Source: Neckera pumila
Lineage: Eukaryota; Streptophyta; Bryopsida; Hypnales; Neckeraceae
Direction: 5' to 3'
Length of the DNA: 64,000 bases
NCBI GenBank assembly: GCA_963969595.1
Contig: OZ018410.1
Span: 32,554,913-32,618,912, forward strand
Under the pieces are notes generated by a model. It saw nothing but the letters and a program-made list of their open reading frames with translations. It was not told the origin of the DNA and ran no database searches. Positions 49,265 through 61,389 of the stretch are shown here, in pieces (positions within the stretch are counted from its first letter, which is position 1; each line of letters begins with the position of its first letter). Both the position numbers and the translations under genes were made by a program.

Positions 49265-50230
49265 TTAACCCCTAAAGGATCGTTTGTCCCCTCAGGTAAC
49301 AATTTGGGTCTAGGTAGGTTCCTACTGTCTTAATTTTTAGTGATATTTTTTGGATTTTTTTGAGGTTGTGTATTATTGCAAGAGCTTTATGAATATATAA
49401 TTCTTATTTTAATTGATGCCCGGGAGCAAAAATTATGGCACAACAAGCAAAAATGGAGTTCAGCGAGTAGCACAAAAAAATCACAAAAAAAATCAAAAAA
49501 AAAATCATAAGAAAAATCACAAAAAATCAAAATAAATGTTTTTAAATGTTTTTCTCAAAGATTATATTTTTGTGTACATGTGAAGCTTTGTTTCATTCAA
49601 TTTGGACTAATAATGAGAAAGTTATGGACAATCTTATTTTCGGGGGCAATCTAAGCATCTTGTTGAAAAAATAACTTGTAGAATTCATTTTTGAATGCAA
49701 TTTTTAGAATTTTTCAAAAAAATTGTTGGGAAAGGTTAGATTTTCTTGCTAGAACAACCTCACCATTGGAATTATTGTGATTCAATTCCATCTAAAAGCT
49801 ATTAACAATTTAGTTTTTTCTTCAATCTTGAATTCACCTCTACTTAACAATTTTTTAATGAGTGAAAATTAAGTGCTTTTTTTCCTAAATTTTTTTTGTA
49901 GAATTTTAGTTCAACTACTTATTATAAATAAGTAGAAAATCAAAATCAGTAGTGCCAAAAATTTGAACTAAAAAGATTCAAAGCCAAAAAATCTAGTCAA
50001 GCAAGGTGCAAAAAAACTTGTTTTCTTCACTTTAAATGCATATATCTTGCAATCTACATGGTCAAAGTTTCTTAAATTACTTCCACGTATTCATATACTA
50101 GTCAAGTATAAGATCTTATAGTTAGATATGCAAAAAAATAAAAACTTTAAAGCTATTGTCTCTTTGCTGTAGAAATGACACTTTTGAATGGTTTTTGATA
50201 GGAAAATCACCTTGGTCCTTTAGGGGTTAA
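49265..50230 (+). mobile_element. TTAA-family (piggyBac-like) element, copy 7
   Basis: The borders are TTAA|CCCCTAAAGGATCG and ..TTGGTCCTTTAGGGG|TTAA; the length is 966 bp. The TIR is at least 11 bases (CCCCTAAAGGA) in both orientations. Confidence 0.92.
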
Positions 50231-51332
50231 TAGCCAAAAAATCCACTAAAATGAATCCAATGGGAATAAAGTACAAATAAAGGATGGTTTGAGAGGGAAA
50301 AAGGTACCTATGTAGACTTTTTCTTTGACTTTTTCTAACGCCCCCCCCCCCCTACGTCTCTCTTACATAATGGTAATCTTGTCACTAAATCTTTTTATCT
50401 AATTTTTTAATACTTTCTTCTTCTACACTAGTTTGAACTTCTAAATTTTGGAGAAAGACTATAAATCACAAATAAATTGCACCATTGGCTTCAAAAGGTC
50501 AATTTTAGTGTAAATCATCTCTTCTCCTTTTCCAATACAAAAAAGTCACAGAAAGCTAGTACAAAGTTTAAATAAAAATAGACTAAATGTATATCCAACT
50601 ATTGGAATTTACCTTTTTTGAAGAAATTGCCACTAATCTGTATTATCTAGAAGGTGTATGGGAGTAAGAAAAGATCCCACTTTAGCTTCATTCTGCCTTT
50701 GTATGCTCCCAAAACTCTAGTCAACTCCATGAATTTTTTCCAATTTTATTTGAATCAACAAAAATCTAGCTAGTTGGGATACTTGTCTAAGTTAGAACGC
50801 CTTGAAACTTGCTGATGCACATTATGGAATGCCTTGAAATATATGGAGTACACAGTTTGTGTATATGTATTTTATATGAGGAGTACACTTTCATGCCAGT
50901 CTTTTTTTTCCCAAGGTGACAGTGGAATTAAAAGACAAGAAAAGATGTTACAACTAGTCCGACTTACACAAACAATTCAGTTGGGGGCAGGTTGAGAGAC
51001 ACTTTCATGCCAATCTACAATGGAAAATTGATCGTACACATCATCATTTCTTTCAATCTACAGGAAGTACATCACAAATCAACATCCACATTCATTTGTG
51101 TCAGCGCTAACTCGAGAAAAACAAGCCGGACCCTATGGAAATCATTCTTTTTTGGTACAATGTGAATCATCTATACTGAATAAGGATATTAAGGGGACCA
51201 AATAATTAAAAGGACCTTTCTTTAGAAACTATGCATATTTGAGACAAGATGTACAACCCACGGTAGATATTTATATAGTGTGGGATGTTTATTAAGTAGT
51301 ATGAGTCTCCTTAATACCCCTATTCAAGGTAC
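50231..51332. other. Intergenic stretch without a recognised gene
   Basis: It contains a C-run (50341-50352). Phrases related to the 20.0-20.5 kb segment also occur (TGGAGTAAAA.TCC, GGGAGTAAGAAAAGA.CCC). No coding frame is supported. Confidence 0.4.
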
Positions 51333-52132
51333 TTAACTCCTAAAGAACCATTGTTCCTTTGGAGGACAAATGGGAATTTCAGACAAGTACCTACGGGTTG
51401 AAATTTTGTCCTGATTTTTTGAATTTTTTTGAAGATAGAAAAATTGATTAGCTTTGTGAGAATGTATATATGTTTTCAAATGGTGTCCGGGAACAAAAGT
51501 TATACCCTAAACAACTTAGAACTTAGAAGGGGGGAGAGGGGGCAGCAAAAAAAATTTCAAAAATTAAATTTTGTTTTTCATTTTTCTTTTGTAAATCATA
51601 TTTTTGTCTACTTGAAAGCTTTGATTCATTCCATTTGAATTTGTTATAAGAAAGTTATGGACAATCTTGTTTCTTAGGCAATTAGAGCATCTTTTTGAAA
51701 AAATAATTTGTAGGATTCATTTTTGAGTGCAATTTTTACAATTTTTCAAAAAAAAAATCCCCATGGTTAAGTTTGCTTGCTGGAAGAATTTCAGCATTGG
51801 AATTAGTATGTTTTAATTCCATTTTAGAGATATTAATAGTTTAGCTTTTCCTTCTGTCTTGTACCTACTTCTACTTAACAATTTTTTGAAGTATGAAAAT
51901 CAAGTTAAATTTTTAAATTAAACTTTTTTTTTGTAGACTCTCAACTCAATTCTCCACCATAATGATTTGAAGCTCAAAACTTTGTAGTGCAAAAAATTTA
52001 TAGTTAGGTGTAAGATCCTACAATTAGATGTGCAAAAATAACAATTTTCAAATTTTTTTAAATCTTTGCTATAGAAATGACAGTATTGAATGTTTTGGGG
52101 CAAAAAGAAGGTCTTGGATCTTTAGGGGTTAA
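51333..52132 (+). mobile_element. TTAA-family (piggyBac-like) element, copy 8
   Basis: The borders are TTAA|CTCCTAAAGAACC and ..GGATCTTTAGGGG|TTAA; at 800 bp it is shorter than the others, implying an internal deletion. Confidence 0.88.
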
Positions 52133-52589
52133 AAAAACAAACCAAGAGCTTTCTTTAGAGGTCAAACTACTCTGCAAGATCTCTTTTTTCACACAAAATT
52201 CCAAGAGTGAACATGTGCACTTCTTTCTTCCATAGAAGGGTTCTCTCTCATCCATTAGGCACTTAGTTAGTGTTTGAGTTGTCCTTCTCGGGTTAGCTAA
52301 CCTCCTCCAGATGGGACAATCCAAATGGTCTCCATATTGCTATACAGGATAAGCCCTGCCCATGGAGGAGGAACCCTTGGTCTGGGAATGCCAAGTACAC
52401 TGCTTTCTATCAGTAGAATGTTCTTCATTTGTTTTAAAAAATAAAAATAAAATACTCTGTATCCAACAATGGAATTTTTGGAATGCAGCATCAATGAAAC
52501 CTTTGAACCTTTTGACTCCACATTTGACCTTCTCTAAAGGCATTCTAAATGGATGATTCACTCTGCACAACTATCTTAAACTGAAAAAA

Positions 52590-53367
52590 TTGCGGGCTCG
52601 GGCCAATCCAGGTGTATCCAGGAAGGGGACACTATAACTTACCACCAATTCCCATCCCTTCCGTCGTGCAGTTCCCGATTCCCAGTGGCCCTCCCCTTCA
52701 CCGACACCCACCTTATTGGCAAGACGGCCGCTACCCACTTGGATATTTTTCACTCCATAATTCGTTCACTCGGCAGGGCTTAAGGGGCAGACACCTGGAG
52801 GCAACGAAGTGGTGAGAATTTATAGTTTAAGTTATTCATATGGTGTCCCAAGCAATGTATGTTAAAGGGCGTCTGTATCCTCTTTCCATTTCTGACAAGA
52901 AAAATATCATATCAATCCAGTTAACTTACCCCATGCCAGCTCCGATACTTCTAAGTTATGGGTTGCTTGAGTTTGTGGATTACGCATCTTTGAAATAAAG
53001 CAGAGAGTAAGATATCATCCCGCCCGCCCCCCAAAACCATAGTGGGCGGGGTCTTCAAATCACACCTCCAAGGCAGGCAGGCCAGGTGGGGACAATGGCG
53101 GGGGGTGGAGAGGAGATTGTATAGGATACACCGGCCAAAGTGGGCGGGGAGGGGGGCATTTGGATCTCATGGAGATTGAGCCATTGGAATAAATGATGAC
53201 ATTGACAAATGCATAGCGGCCTTGGGAAAATGGAGCACTTGGGAGCCAATTAAACATGAGGAAATGATTCAGATGATCCCAGTCAGACAGTGTGGAATAA
53301 CTTGGATGGAAAGATTTTATGGTAGGGAGATTGGGAACACAGACAAACAGAGCAAGCTTGCAGTAAG
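52590..53367. other. GC-rich patch with possible exon remnants
   Basis: The segments 52590-52800 and 53020-53360 are clearly richer in G+C than their surroundings. On the plus strand, the frame through about 53200-53362 (GKWSTWEPIKHEEMIQM..., CGITWMERFYGREIG) ends at a perfect donor, GCA|GTAAGT. I do not recognise the peptide. It may be a captured or degenerate gene fragment. Confidence 0.35.
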
Positions 53368-53770
53368 TAAGGTAGAGGCACCCATTGTCAATCTGGACCC
53401 ATTCCCGATCTATAGGGAGTACTATTTCCGATCTTAGCTAGAACAAACCTAAATAAATCCAATCTAAGCTTGGAATGTGTTTTTTCAAAGTAGGGACTAA
53501 TAAGGTTATGACACATGTCCCAAAATAGTGAGAGAAAACACACTTATTGATGGATTGGAATTGGAAGACTCTAGAGATCGGCAATTGGTCCTGAGTACTT
53601 TTGGGCTCCCAAAATTCACAGTAATTTCCACTTTGGGAATAAAATTATGAAAAATTTGCAATCCCCATATTTCCTATCTTTCTACATGCAAAAAATTTGC
53701 TTGATCATAAACTGCTCATGATCAGCTGGAAAATCCCTTAAAAGATCGACAATAGGTGCCTCTACCTTAA
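53368..53770. mobile_element. GGTAGAAGCACC-family MITE, copy 2
   Basis: The left end is TAAGGTAGAGGCACCCATTG. The right end, inverted, is TAAGGTAGAGGCACCTATTG. The inner phrases CAATCCCCATATTTCCTATC and GGACTCTAGA/GGAAGACTCTAG are shared with the copy at 56543. A TA (or TAA) target duplication fits both sides. Confidence 0.85.
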
Positions 53771-54511
53771 CTTAGGGCAACCCCATAGCATACACTTCAA
53801 GGAGGGGCGCCAAGTGTGGTTTGAAGTTGGATCCAACTTCCAATTTTAATCTGTGCCCCACGCCTAGGAGGAAATTATAACACGGCAAGACTTTGTCATC
53901 GCCTTGGAAATCGAGCAAATAATAAACGGAACCCCAATATAGCACTTCATTGGAGATTGTGATGGATTCTCAATAAAAAAAAAGCTTTATAAAGAGGATG
54001 ATGAGCATTGAGGACGTCATACTTCTTAGCTTTTTGCATTAACTCCCCTTGGAAAGTGCGTTCCTACAATTAAGACTCTCTTAGCGCGACACACTCAAGA
54101 TGCACCATTTGCCCGTCCTTTGTGCAAATTTGGGCGTTGCCGGCCATAAATTTATGCTTGGTGAGTTTGCTGTGGGGCCAAAAAATGGACCGGCCCTGCC
54201 ACTGGGCGTGTAAAAGCTCCTTGGCACCCCTGCTGTGGGGTCACTCTTATAGAACCCGCCCACCTCGGATGGTGGAATTGGTCAATATTTGCATTGTCCA
54301 CAGATATATCTATCGCCCCTATTTTTTGCAAATTTATCATGACAGATGGATGATGATGGTCAAAGGATTGAAGGAGAGGTTGTAGAAATTTGAAGTATGG
54401 CCAGTTTATCTCAACTTTTGGGCATCTGTGGGAAGCCGCCTCTCAGGGGCCATCAAACTATAATTATAAGGCATTGTAGGTGAATGGCCTCAGTCTAGGG
54501 GCGCCCTAACT
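53771..54511. other. Intergenic stretch without a recognised gene
   Basis: Only short frames on both strands (54081-54385) with no recognisable motif. Confidence 0.35.
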
Positions 54512-55152
54512 AAGGGCCACACTCTTCACACTATGGCCATCCAAGTAGAGAGGCCGCCGTGGGATTGAATGGCCAAACTTTGTTGAGAGTCCAAAGAAAT
54601 GAGCAATAAATAGGCAATAAAGTATAGGAATTGGAGCCTTTGGCCGACCATAGTGTGAAGCCTCCAAAGGCCAAGCCCAAAGTGCAAACCTATACTATTT
54701 GTTTGACTTCTACCCTTCTCTCTCTAAATTAATTCATCCAATTTTTGAATTTCCCATGAAGACTCACTCATATTTCAAACCCACTAGCGACAAATAACCA
54801 ATAACCAATAACAATAACAAAGGGAAGGACAGCCTATCAAGTACAAAAACAATAATTGCAAAAACAATCTTCTGAGTCCAATCTCACAGCTAATATCTTG
54901 TCAATTTCTAGAAAAAAAAAAACGGACTCTTGAGGAGAGTTGGGGTCTCCATTTTTGCAGGACCCAAATTCTCTTTGAGAGTCTGTCACCATGTAAGCAT
55001 TTTTCTACTATATAGGCAGTTTTGAGGGTGACGGACTTTGGACTATGCTGCCTAGTGTGAAGGCTAGAGAGGCTAAACTTTTGGATTTCTGAAATTTGAT
55101 TGGTGGAAACCAACAAACTCTCGACCTTCAGCCGTAGTGTGAAGTGCCCTTG
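54512..55152. mobile_element. Possible inverted-repeat element with CTTCACACTAYGGC motifs
   Basis: The left end AAGGGCCACACTCTTCACAC (then TATGGCC) mirrors the right end AAGGGCACTTCACACTACGG. Two further copies of TAGTGTGAAG lie inside, near 54650 and 55046. The borders are approximate and no duplication was found. Confidence 0.45.
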
Positions 55153-55849
55153 AGATTTTTGGAACCTATCTCAAAAATTTGAAATACTTAATTCTATTCC
55201 ATTATAAAAAAAAATTATTTGGTCTCTATAGGTGTATGAAGTGTTATGAACCACATCGTTAGGTTCTACATTGTAAAAACAAAGCCTCATTAAAAATTAG
55301 CACTTAATGAGAAAACCTTTCAAAATACGATTTATTCACTAATTTATGAATAATCAACCATTTATGTTTTTATATGCATTCTCATTGGTGCACAATTTGT
55401 GAGCTTAGATGGACCTTGATTTTCGATCATTATACCCTTTGTCCCAAGGTACATAATGTCAACATTTGTCATCTATTATCAATTTGATGAAAAAATATCC
55501 TTGAAATTTGTACAATGTTAATTTTGTATTCTACAACAAAATCAACATCCTCAAATTTTCAATCGAACTCTTTGCCATTGTAGAATTTGATCATATTTTC
55601 AGTGGTAATGATTTAAAAAATCTCAAAGGTATTCCTTTGTTCTATTCCATTAATGATTTTCAAAATAACACAAGTTTACAATTGTTTAATCTCAATGCTT
55701 TTGAAATTTTGGTTTACTTCAACTCATACAACAAGAATGGGACTCCCGATGGGACTATTGTATCTGATGGTCAGGTTCAACATTCCAAGCCTAATCAAAG
55801 TTGACAAATGTGATTTAGAAAATTCTAAAAATATAAAGATTTTTTTATA

Positions 55850-55874
55850 TATTAATAATAATAATAATAATAAC

Positions 55875-55921
<47 letters not shown>

Positions 55922-55970
55922 TAATAATAATAATAATAACAATAATAATAATAATAATAATAACAATAAC

Positions 55971-56026
<56 letters not shown>

Positions 56027-56058
56027 TAATAATAATAATAACAACAATAATATCTTTT
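55850..56058. repeat. TAA microsatellite (~200 bp)
   Basis: This is a trinucleotide TAA run interrupted by occasional AAC triplets. It produces meaningless poly-Asn, poly-Leu and poly-Tyr frames. Confidence 0.97.
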
Positions 56059-56542
56059 AAATTGGCATCTATTTTTAGAAATATTTTTTGCCAATTGTGT
56101 CAACCAGATATGATACCAAAAATAAATGATTAGGAATATTAATAAACCAATTATCTTAGAAAAGAACACACTTTAATCAAATTTAATACTCAAGATTTAA
56201 CAAACATCCAAAAAGAGCATTCAATAAGGGTGAAAATGTGAAGATCTATGGTTTTTATTGCCTTGAAAGACGCCACAACCAAAAAGTGTCCAATGAATGA
56301 CTTCACAGTTAACCATAGAAACAAAGAATGCACCTATTGGTCCTAAAATAAGAGCATTTTAGTGACTACCTTGAACATCTGGGGGGCACATCCTTCAAGG
56401 AGTAAATATGTTGCTTCCAACATAATTTGATTAAATAGTTGAAATGTCAAAATTTGAAGAAATTTGAAGCTTGTTGAATTACACATCTGCAAGTAATAAT
56501 GTGATGACACACAAATAAAACATGCCATCAGTAACTCAGAGC
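56059..56542. other. Intergenic stretch without a recognised gene
   Basis: AT-rich sequence with no supported frame or repeat boundary. Confidence 0.4.
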
Positions 56543-57194
56543 TAAGGTAGATGCACCAGTAACCAATTAAGCCTAGTATCCAACCTGTAGGGTGCGCTAT
56601 TTCCAACCAAGGCTAGAAGTCAAGCTTTAAATGTGTGTTTTTTCACTTTTTTTTGACACAAATAAAGGATTACCTTTACTGCAGGAGGAGAATACAAGTA
56701 CAAAGTCCAACCGCACGCGGCCTGGGCCGGGTCAAAGAGGTAGTGGCAATCGTTAGCGGGCAAGTCCAAGTCATAAAAGTAGGCGCTAATAAGGTGCGGC
56801 GTGAGTTGCACCTTAGTGCCGTTAGCCACCTAAGGTGGTTGAAAAACAAATCCGGCACACGGCCCCAAGAGCACCCACCAAGGCTTCCCATCATGTTTTT
56901 TGTCCTTTTCAAAGTAGGAACCAATAAGGTCATGACACATGCCTCTAAAGTAGTGAGCATGAAAGTAGTTCGGCTATAATTGGAATTGAAGGACTCTAGA
57001 TATTGGCCATTGGTGAAGAGTATTTTTTGGCTCCTAAAATTCACAGTAGTTTCAATTTTGGAAATAAAATTTTGGAAAATTTGTAATCCCCATATTTCCT
57101 ATCTTCCTACATGGGAAAAATTTCCACCACCTCATATTGCGTATGATCTGCTCCAAAATTGCTTAAATGATCGGTTACTGGTGCTTCTATCTTA
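56543..57194. mobile_element. GGTAGAAGCACC-family MITE, copy 3, with an internal GC-rich insert
   Basis: The ends are TAAGGTAGATGCACCAGTAA and, inverted, TAAGATAGAAGCACCAGTAA. It is ~270 bp longer than the copy at 58393 because of a GC-rich block at about 56640-56890 (for example CGCGGCCTGGGCCGGG). That block has no counterpart in the other copies. Confidence 0.82.
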
Positions 57195-57410
57195 ATAAAT
57201 GTAGCTTTTATTACATTTATTGGCTAGTTAACCCTGCTTAACCTTGCCAAGGATGCAACATGTTTTTTGAATGACTTCATCTAAGACTGTAGGATGGCAA
57301 AAAAATATTTTTTCACCTTACTTTTTAAAGGTTCTTGAATACATTTTAGGCAATAGTATTGCAAATTCTCTAATTATGATATTATTGATTTTTCTAAAGA
57401 AGAAGAGTGC

Positions 57411-58312
57411 TTAATTCCTAAAGTTCCATAACTATGTTTTCACCAAACAAGCTCAAAAACTGCCATTTTTTGAACAAATACCAGATTTTTGAAAAAGGAT
57501 TTTTTGACACATGTAACCGTACAATCTTGTATTATCATTAGGGGAGTTTGGGAGGCTATAGAAGATTGTTTCAAGCCCGTTCCCCAATTTGTCCAGATTC
57601 AAGGAACGACGATACGAGCGTGTCAGTTTTTTTTTTTTTTTTTTTTTTAAATTACCAAAATATTATTGTAACAAAAAAAAATTCAAAAATGACATGGCAG
57701 TCGCTTGACCACGTCAGCCTGGCCATTTGGCAGCATTCCAGCATTCTTGCAAAGTTCCCACAGTCCAGAAACTCGCAGTCTCTTAGGAGACCGAAACTCC
57801 TGTAATGACTGACTTGAGAATATATGGTAAAAATTCCAGAAATTTCCACCACATGGATTGCAAGATATAAGCATTCAAATTCACTAAAATCATTTTTTGG
57901 CCCTGCAAAAAATAGGGCAGCTGCACTTCACAATCTCTTTTTTCTATGAAAAAATATCCAAAATGGTGGTGCTTCTTTGGATTATTTTGTAGACAAGTTG
58001 GCTACATGCTTGAAGAATTTCAGGTCATTTGGATTTATACAACATATAGGAAAAAATATTAAGTAGACGGTAGTAGAGAATGATTCAAAATACTAAATTG
58101 TCAAGAATTTAATCATGGAATTGAAAAATGCCAATCCCAATGGTTGTAATTTTGTAATGAACAATCTACATCCCATGATTTTATGTTTTTTCCCAAAATA
58201 TTGAAAAGCGAGTAAGATAAAGGACTTCAAAGTTTATTTTAGAGTAGAGAATCCATAATTGCCCGCAAACTAAAAATCTTCATAACTTTTGACTTATTGA
58301 TCAAACTGGAAT
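57411..58312 (-). mobile_element. TTAA-family (piggyBac-like) element, copy 9, truncated and interrupted
   Basis: The left border TTAA|TTCCTAAAGTTCC is the inverted 3' end of the family. Homology with 39627-40558 runs in reverse to about 58312, where the copy stops before its 5' end. A 272-bp TIR element (57536-57807) lies within it. Confidence 0.85.
57536..57807. mobile_element. 272-bp relative of the 37669-41143 TIR element
   Basis: The ends CATTAGGGGAGTTTGGGAGG and, inverted, CATTACAGGAGTTTCGGTCT are terminal repeats. The interior shares the CCCAATTTGTCCAGATT and GTGGCAGTCGC-type blocks and a T-run (57627-57648) with the large element. It interrupts the TTAA-family copy between CTTGTATTA and CTGACTTGAGAATA. 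Confidence 0.78.
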
Positions 58313-58392
58313 TTCATCTCTAAAATTCACATATCCCAAGGTAATGATCTATTATAGTCTTGCATAAAATTTACTCATCACATATCCCCAGG

Positions 58393-58768
58393 TAAAGTAG
58401 AAGCACCAGTAGTCGATCATTTAAGGAGTTTTGGAGCAGATTGTGCGCAGTATGAGGTGGTGGAAATTTTTTCCATATAGGAAATATGGAGATTCCAAAA
58501 ATTTTAGAATTTAATTCCAAAAATTGAAATTATAGTGAATTTTGGGAGCCAAAAAGTGCATTTCACTAGTAGACAATGTCTAGAGTCTTCCAATTCCGAT
58601 CATCAAGGATGCTCACTACTTTGGGACATGTGTGATAACCATATTAGTCCCAACCTTGAAAAGGACAGAAAGACAACACTCAAATCTGAATTCCAACCTA
58701 AGGTTGGAAATATCACACCCTACAGGTTGGGTACTGGGCATGGTCGACAACTGGTGCTTCTACCTTAA
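58393..58768. mobile_element. GGTAGAAGCACC-family MITE, copy 4, with paralogous empty site alongside
   Basis: The ends are TAAAGTAGAAGCACCAGTAG and, inverted, TAAGGTAGAAGCACCAGTTG; the length is 376 bp. The left flank CACATATCCCCAGG and the right flank TGATCTATTATAATCTTGCA together match the uninterrupted phrase at 58328-58363. That shows a TA or TAA target with duplication. Confidence 0.88.
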
Positions 58769-59398
58769 TGATCTATTATAATCTTGCATCAATCCATAAC
58801 AAGTTTTTTTTCAATAAATGAGATTTAGGCTTTGCATTAAATTGAGTTAGTGGCTACAATCAATGTGGTAATGGAGTCCATAGTAACTACAATAGGAACT
58901 TCCACCTTCTGAGTATAAATTCATGACAAGAAGCAATTTTTTTAAGACTTCACATTCTAGTCCCCATGTTAAGAAATCAATTATGATTGCTTTGGGTGAG
59001 TACAATGACCATTATGGATAAGGTAGTCTGCTCTAAAACCGACCCTCCCTTTCAAATTGACCCTATAAAAAGGTACATAATGGATATGAGGTGATCCTTA
59101 AATGGACCACTTTAGCCATTTATTGAATCGAGAAAAAAATATTATTTATTACAAGAGCCAATCATTGGCCTTGATTTTCTCAAATCACTTTAGAAGCTGC
59201 AAGTGGATGCATTTTGGAAGGCCTAGGGTCAGAAATAGGTATCTACAATAGAAATCTTTGGAAATTCATAACTAATTCAAAAATACTTCAAAAAATATGA
59301 AACCAATTGTGTTATGTTGGCATCTATTATTCATTCTCTGAAAAATAAGTTATACATATTTCTATTCATGCAAACCTATGAAAAAGGCGGACCAGCAC
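58769..59398. other. Intergenic stretch without a recognised gene
   Basis: No supported frame or repeat. Confidence 0.4.
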
Positions 59399-60289
59399 TT
59401 AACCCCTAAAGCCCAAGTGTCCCTGCGGGGTTTTTTTGGTACTTCGGGCAAGCTCATGTGACCTCAATTTTTCACATGATTTTTGAAACTTTTTTGGGAG
59501 CTAGGAAATCTCATTAGCTTCGCGGGAAGATAAATTTCATCAATTCCGACTTACCCTCTAAAAGTTATGATGGATTGAATAAAAATTTCAGTTCGGGAAT
59601 CTGCTGCCCCTCAGGAATCTGACTTTGACTCCCAAGGGGGCAGCAGAGGTCGCAAGAGAGGAGAAGTGGCAAGAGGTGGCAAGAGAGGCTATTGTTGTGC
59701 CTATTGGAAGGTCACATGAGGCTTTAGGAGCTTGTAGATGTTAGAGATTTTGACATTTTTCAAATTTTTTTTTTCCAACTTCTAAAATACAAGTTCATCT
59801 TTCAATCCGCCGTTCAGATTTCCTAGATCAAAAAATGTGTAATGGGATTTTTTTTTTTTAAATGGCCTATTGTATTGTCATTTCTTGGAACATAGTGGCA
59901 AATTTTAATTTTTTTGAATATCAGGATTGTCTTGGATTGCCTTGAAAATTGGTATGCACATGCCTAACATGTTTCCCCATAAGAAAAAATTATAAATTGG
60001 AGGTCTGTAGTGGAAAAAAATTCAGCAAATGGCGGTCAAAGGCATCTGAAATTTTTGGGCACAGTGGAAAAAAAAAAAAAAAAAAAAGTCTTTGAATGCA
60101 AATATCTCCCAATCTATATGATCAAACCTCACAAAATTTTTACCACATGTTCTCACACAAGTTAACTACAAGATCCAACGGTTACATTTCCAAAAAATCA
60201 TTTTTTCAAACTTTTTTGATGAGTGCTCTAGAAATGGCAGTTTTGGGTGTTTTTTGAGGTAGAAAAGGCCTTGGGCTCTTAGGGATTAA
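59399..60289 (+). mobile_element. TTAA-family (piggyBac-like) element, copy 10
   Basis: The borders are TTAA|CCCCTAAAGCCC and ..GGGCTCTTAGGGA|TTAA; the length is 891 bp. The interior has a purine-rich insert-like patch near 59630-59700 (GGTCGCAAGAGAGGAGAAG). Confidence 0.9.
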
Positions 60290-60361
60290 ATGGTCGCTTT
60301 TAGAGCATACTACCTTACACTTTTTTTTGTTGGTTTGGGGAGTATTAATCTAGAGAGTGAT

Positions 60362-60653
60362 CATTAGGAAAAATTTCAGCCCTCCAGAAGGCCACGAGTT
60401 TGGCACTTGCCCGGTGCAATTATGGGAAAAAAACAAAATAAAAAATTATATTTTAATATTTAAAATTGGGTGCTGATGTAGCATTAGTAGTGCTACATCA
60501 GATTTATATTTTTAATATATTTAAATATTTTTTTTTATTTTTTTAATATATTCTTAAGAAAAAATATTTTTTTATTCATTCTAAAATTGCACCAAAGGGG
60601 TCCCGTAAATCAATTCCTTAGTGGCCTTCTGGAGGGCTGAAATTTTCCTAATG
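60362..60653. mobile_element. CATTAG-family inverted-repeat element, copy 3
   Basis: The ends CATTAGGAAAAATTTCAGCC and, inverted, CATTAGGAAAATTTCAGCCC mirror each other with one indel for over 30 bases; the length is 292 bp. A short inverted block, TGTAGCATTAGTAGTGCTACA, forms a hairpin inside. Confidence 0.85.
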
Positions 60654-61157
60654 CCTGTTTGGGTCAATTGGGCAACACTCTTCCAAAATTCATAACAAAT
60701 TCATTTGCTCTCCCCATTTCTCACCTTTGTCTTTTATGTGGAAAAAACAATTTCAATTTTTTCAATAACGTCAGCAGGCAAATTAAACCAGTCAGTCTGA
60801 TTCTGCCCTGCCCGTCCTAGGCTGATTTACCTTAAGTATCCCCCAATTGAAAGCCCCCATCAACAACTCATCTGTAAACTGATTGCTGCAAGTTCCTGAC
60901 TCACTCGGGTTGCTGCATCGGTCAGGTTGAAGGGCCGGGCCGCATAAAAACCTGACTTGAAACCCGATTTCGAAAGTGGCCTATGGAAGTGTCCCATACT
61001 TTATTTATTTGTTTTACACAAATGAAACAATTTTTTTTAATTTTATTTTTAAACAAACGGACAATTTCCATTGATAAAAGGAGACAGTACACGCGACCAG
61101 GGGAACTAGTCCCTGGCAAGAATTTTTAATTTTTTAAAACTTATATCTTCTTCTCTC
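60654..61157. other. Intergenic stretch without a recognised gene
   Basis: No supported frame. Confidence 0.4.
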
Positions 61158-61389
61158 TTAACCCCTAAATGTCGAGGAGGCCATAGAATGGCTGATGGAT
61201 GACAGAGAATTAAACTCTACAGGACAGAAGTGCAACTATTCATCCTCAAAGTTTATTGTGAAAAGGGAAAATCTTCTATAGTAGCTTGACTTCCAATAGG
61301 TACTTTTGAATTTTTTTAAGGTAGATGATGTCACACGGTAATGAAACAGGATGATTTCCAGGGTCACCCCTTTGTCCTTTAAGGGTTAA
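61158..61389. mobile_element. TTAA-family (piggyBac-like) element, copy 11, 232-bp miniature
   Basis: The borders are TTAA|CCCCTAAATGTCG and ..TTTGTCCTTTAAGGG|TTAA. It retains the termini and little else, like an internally deleted derivative. Confidence 0.75.

Noticed and set aside
55653..56169. Frames of poly-Asn, poly-Leu and poly-Tyr
   Set aside because: They are translations of the TAA/AAC microsatellite at 55850-56058.
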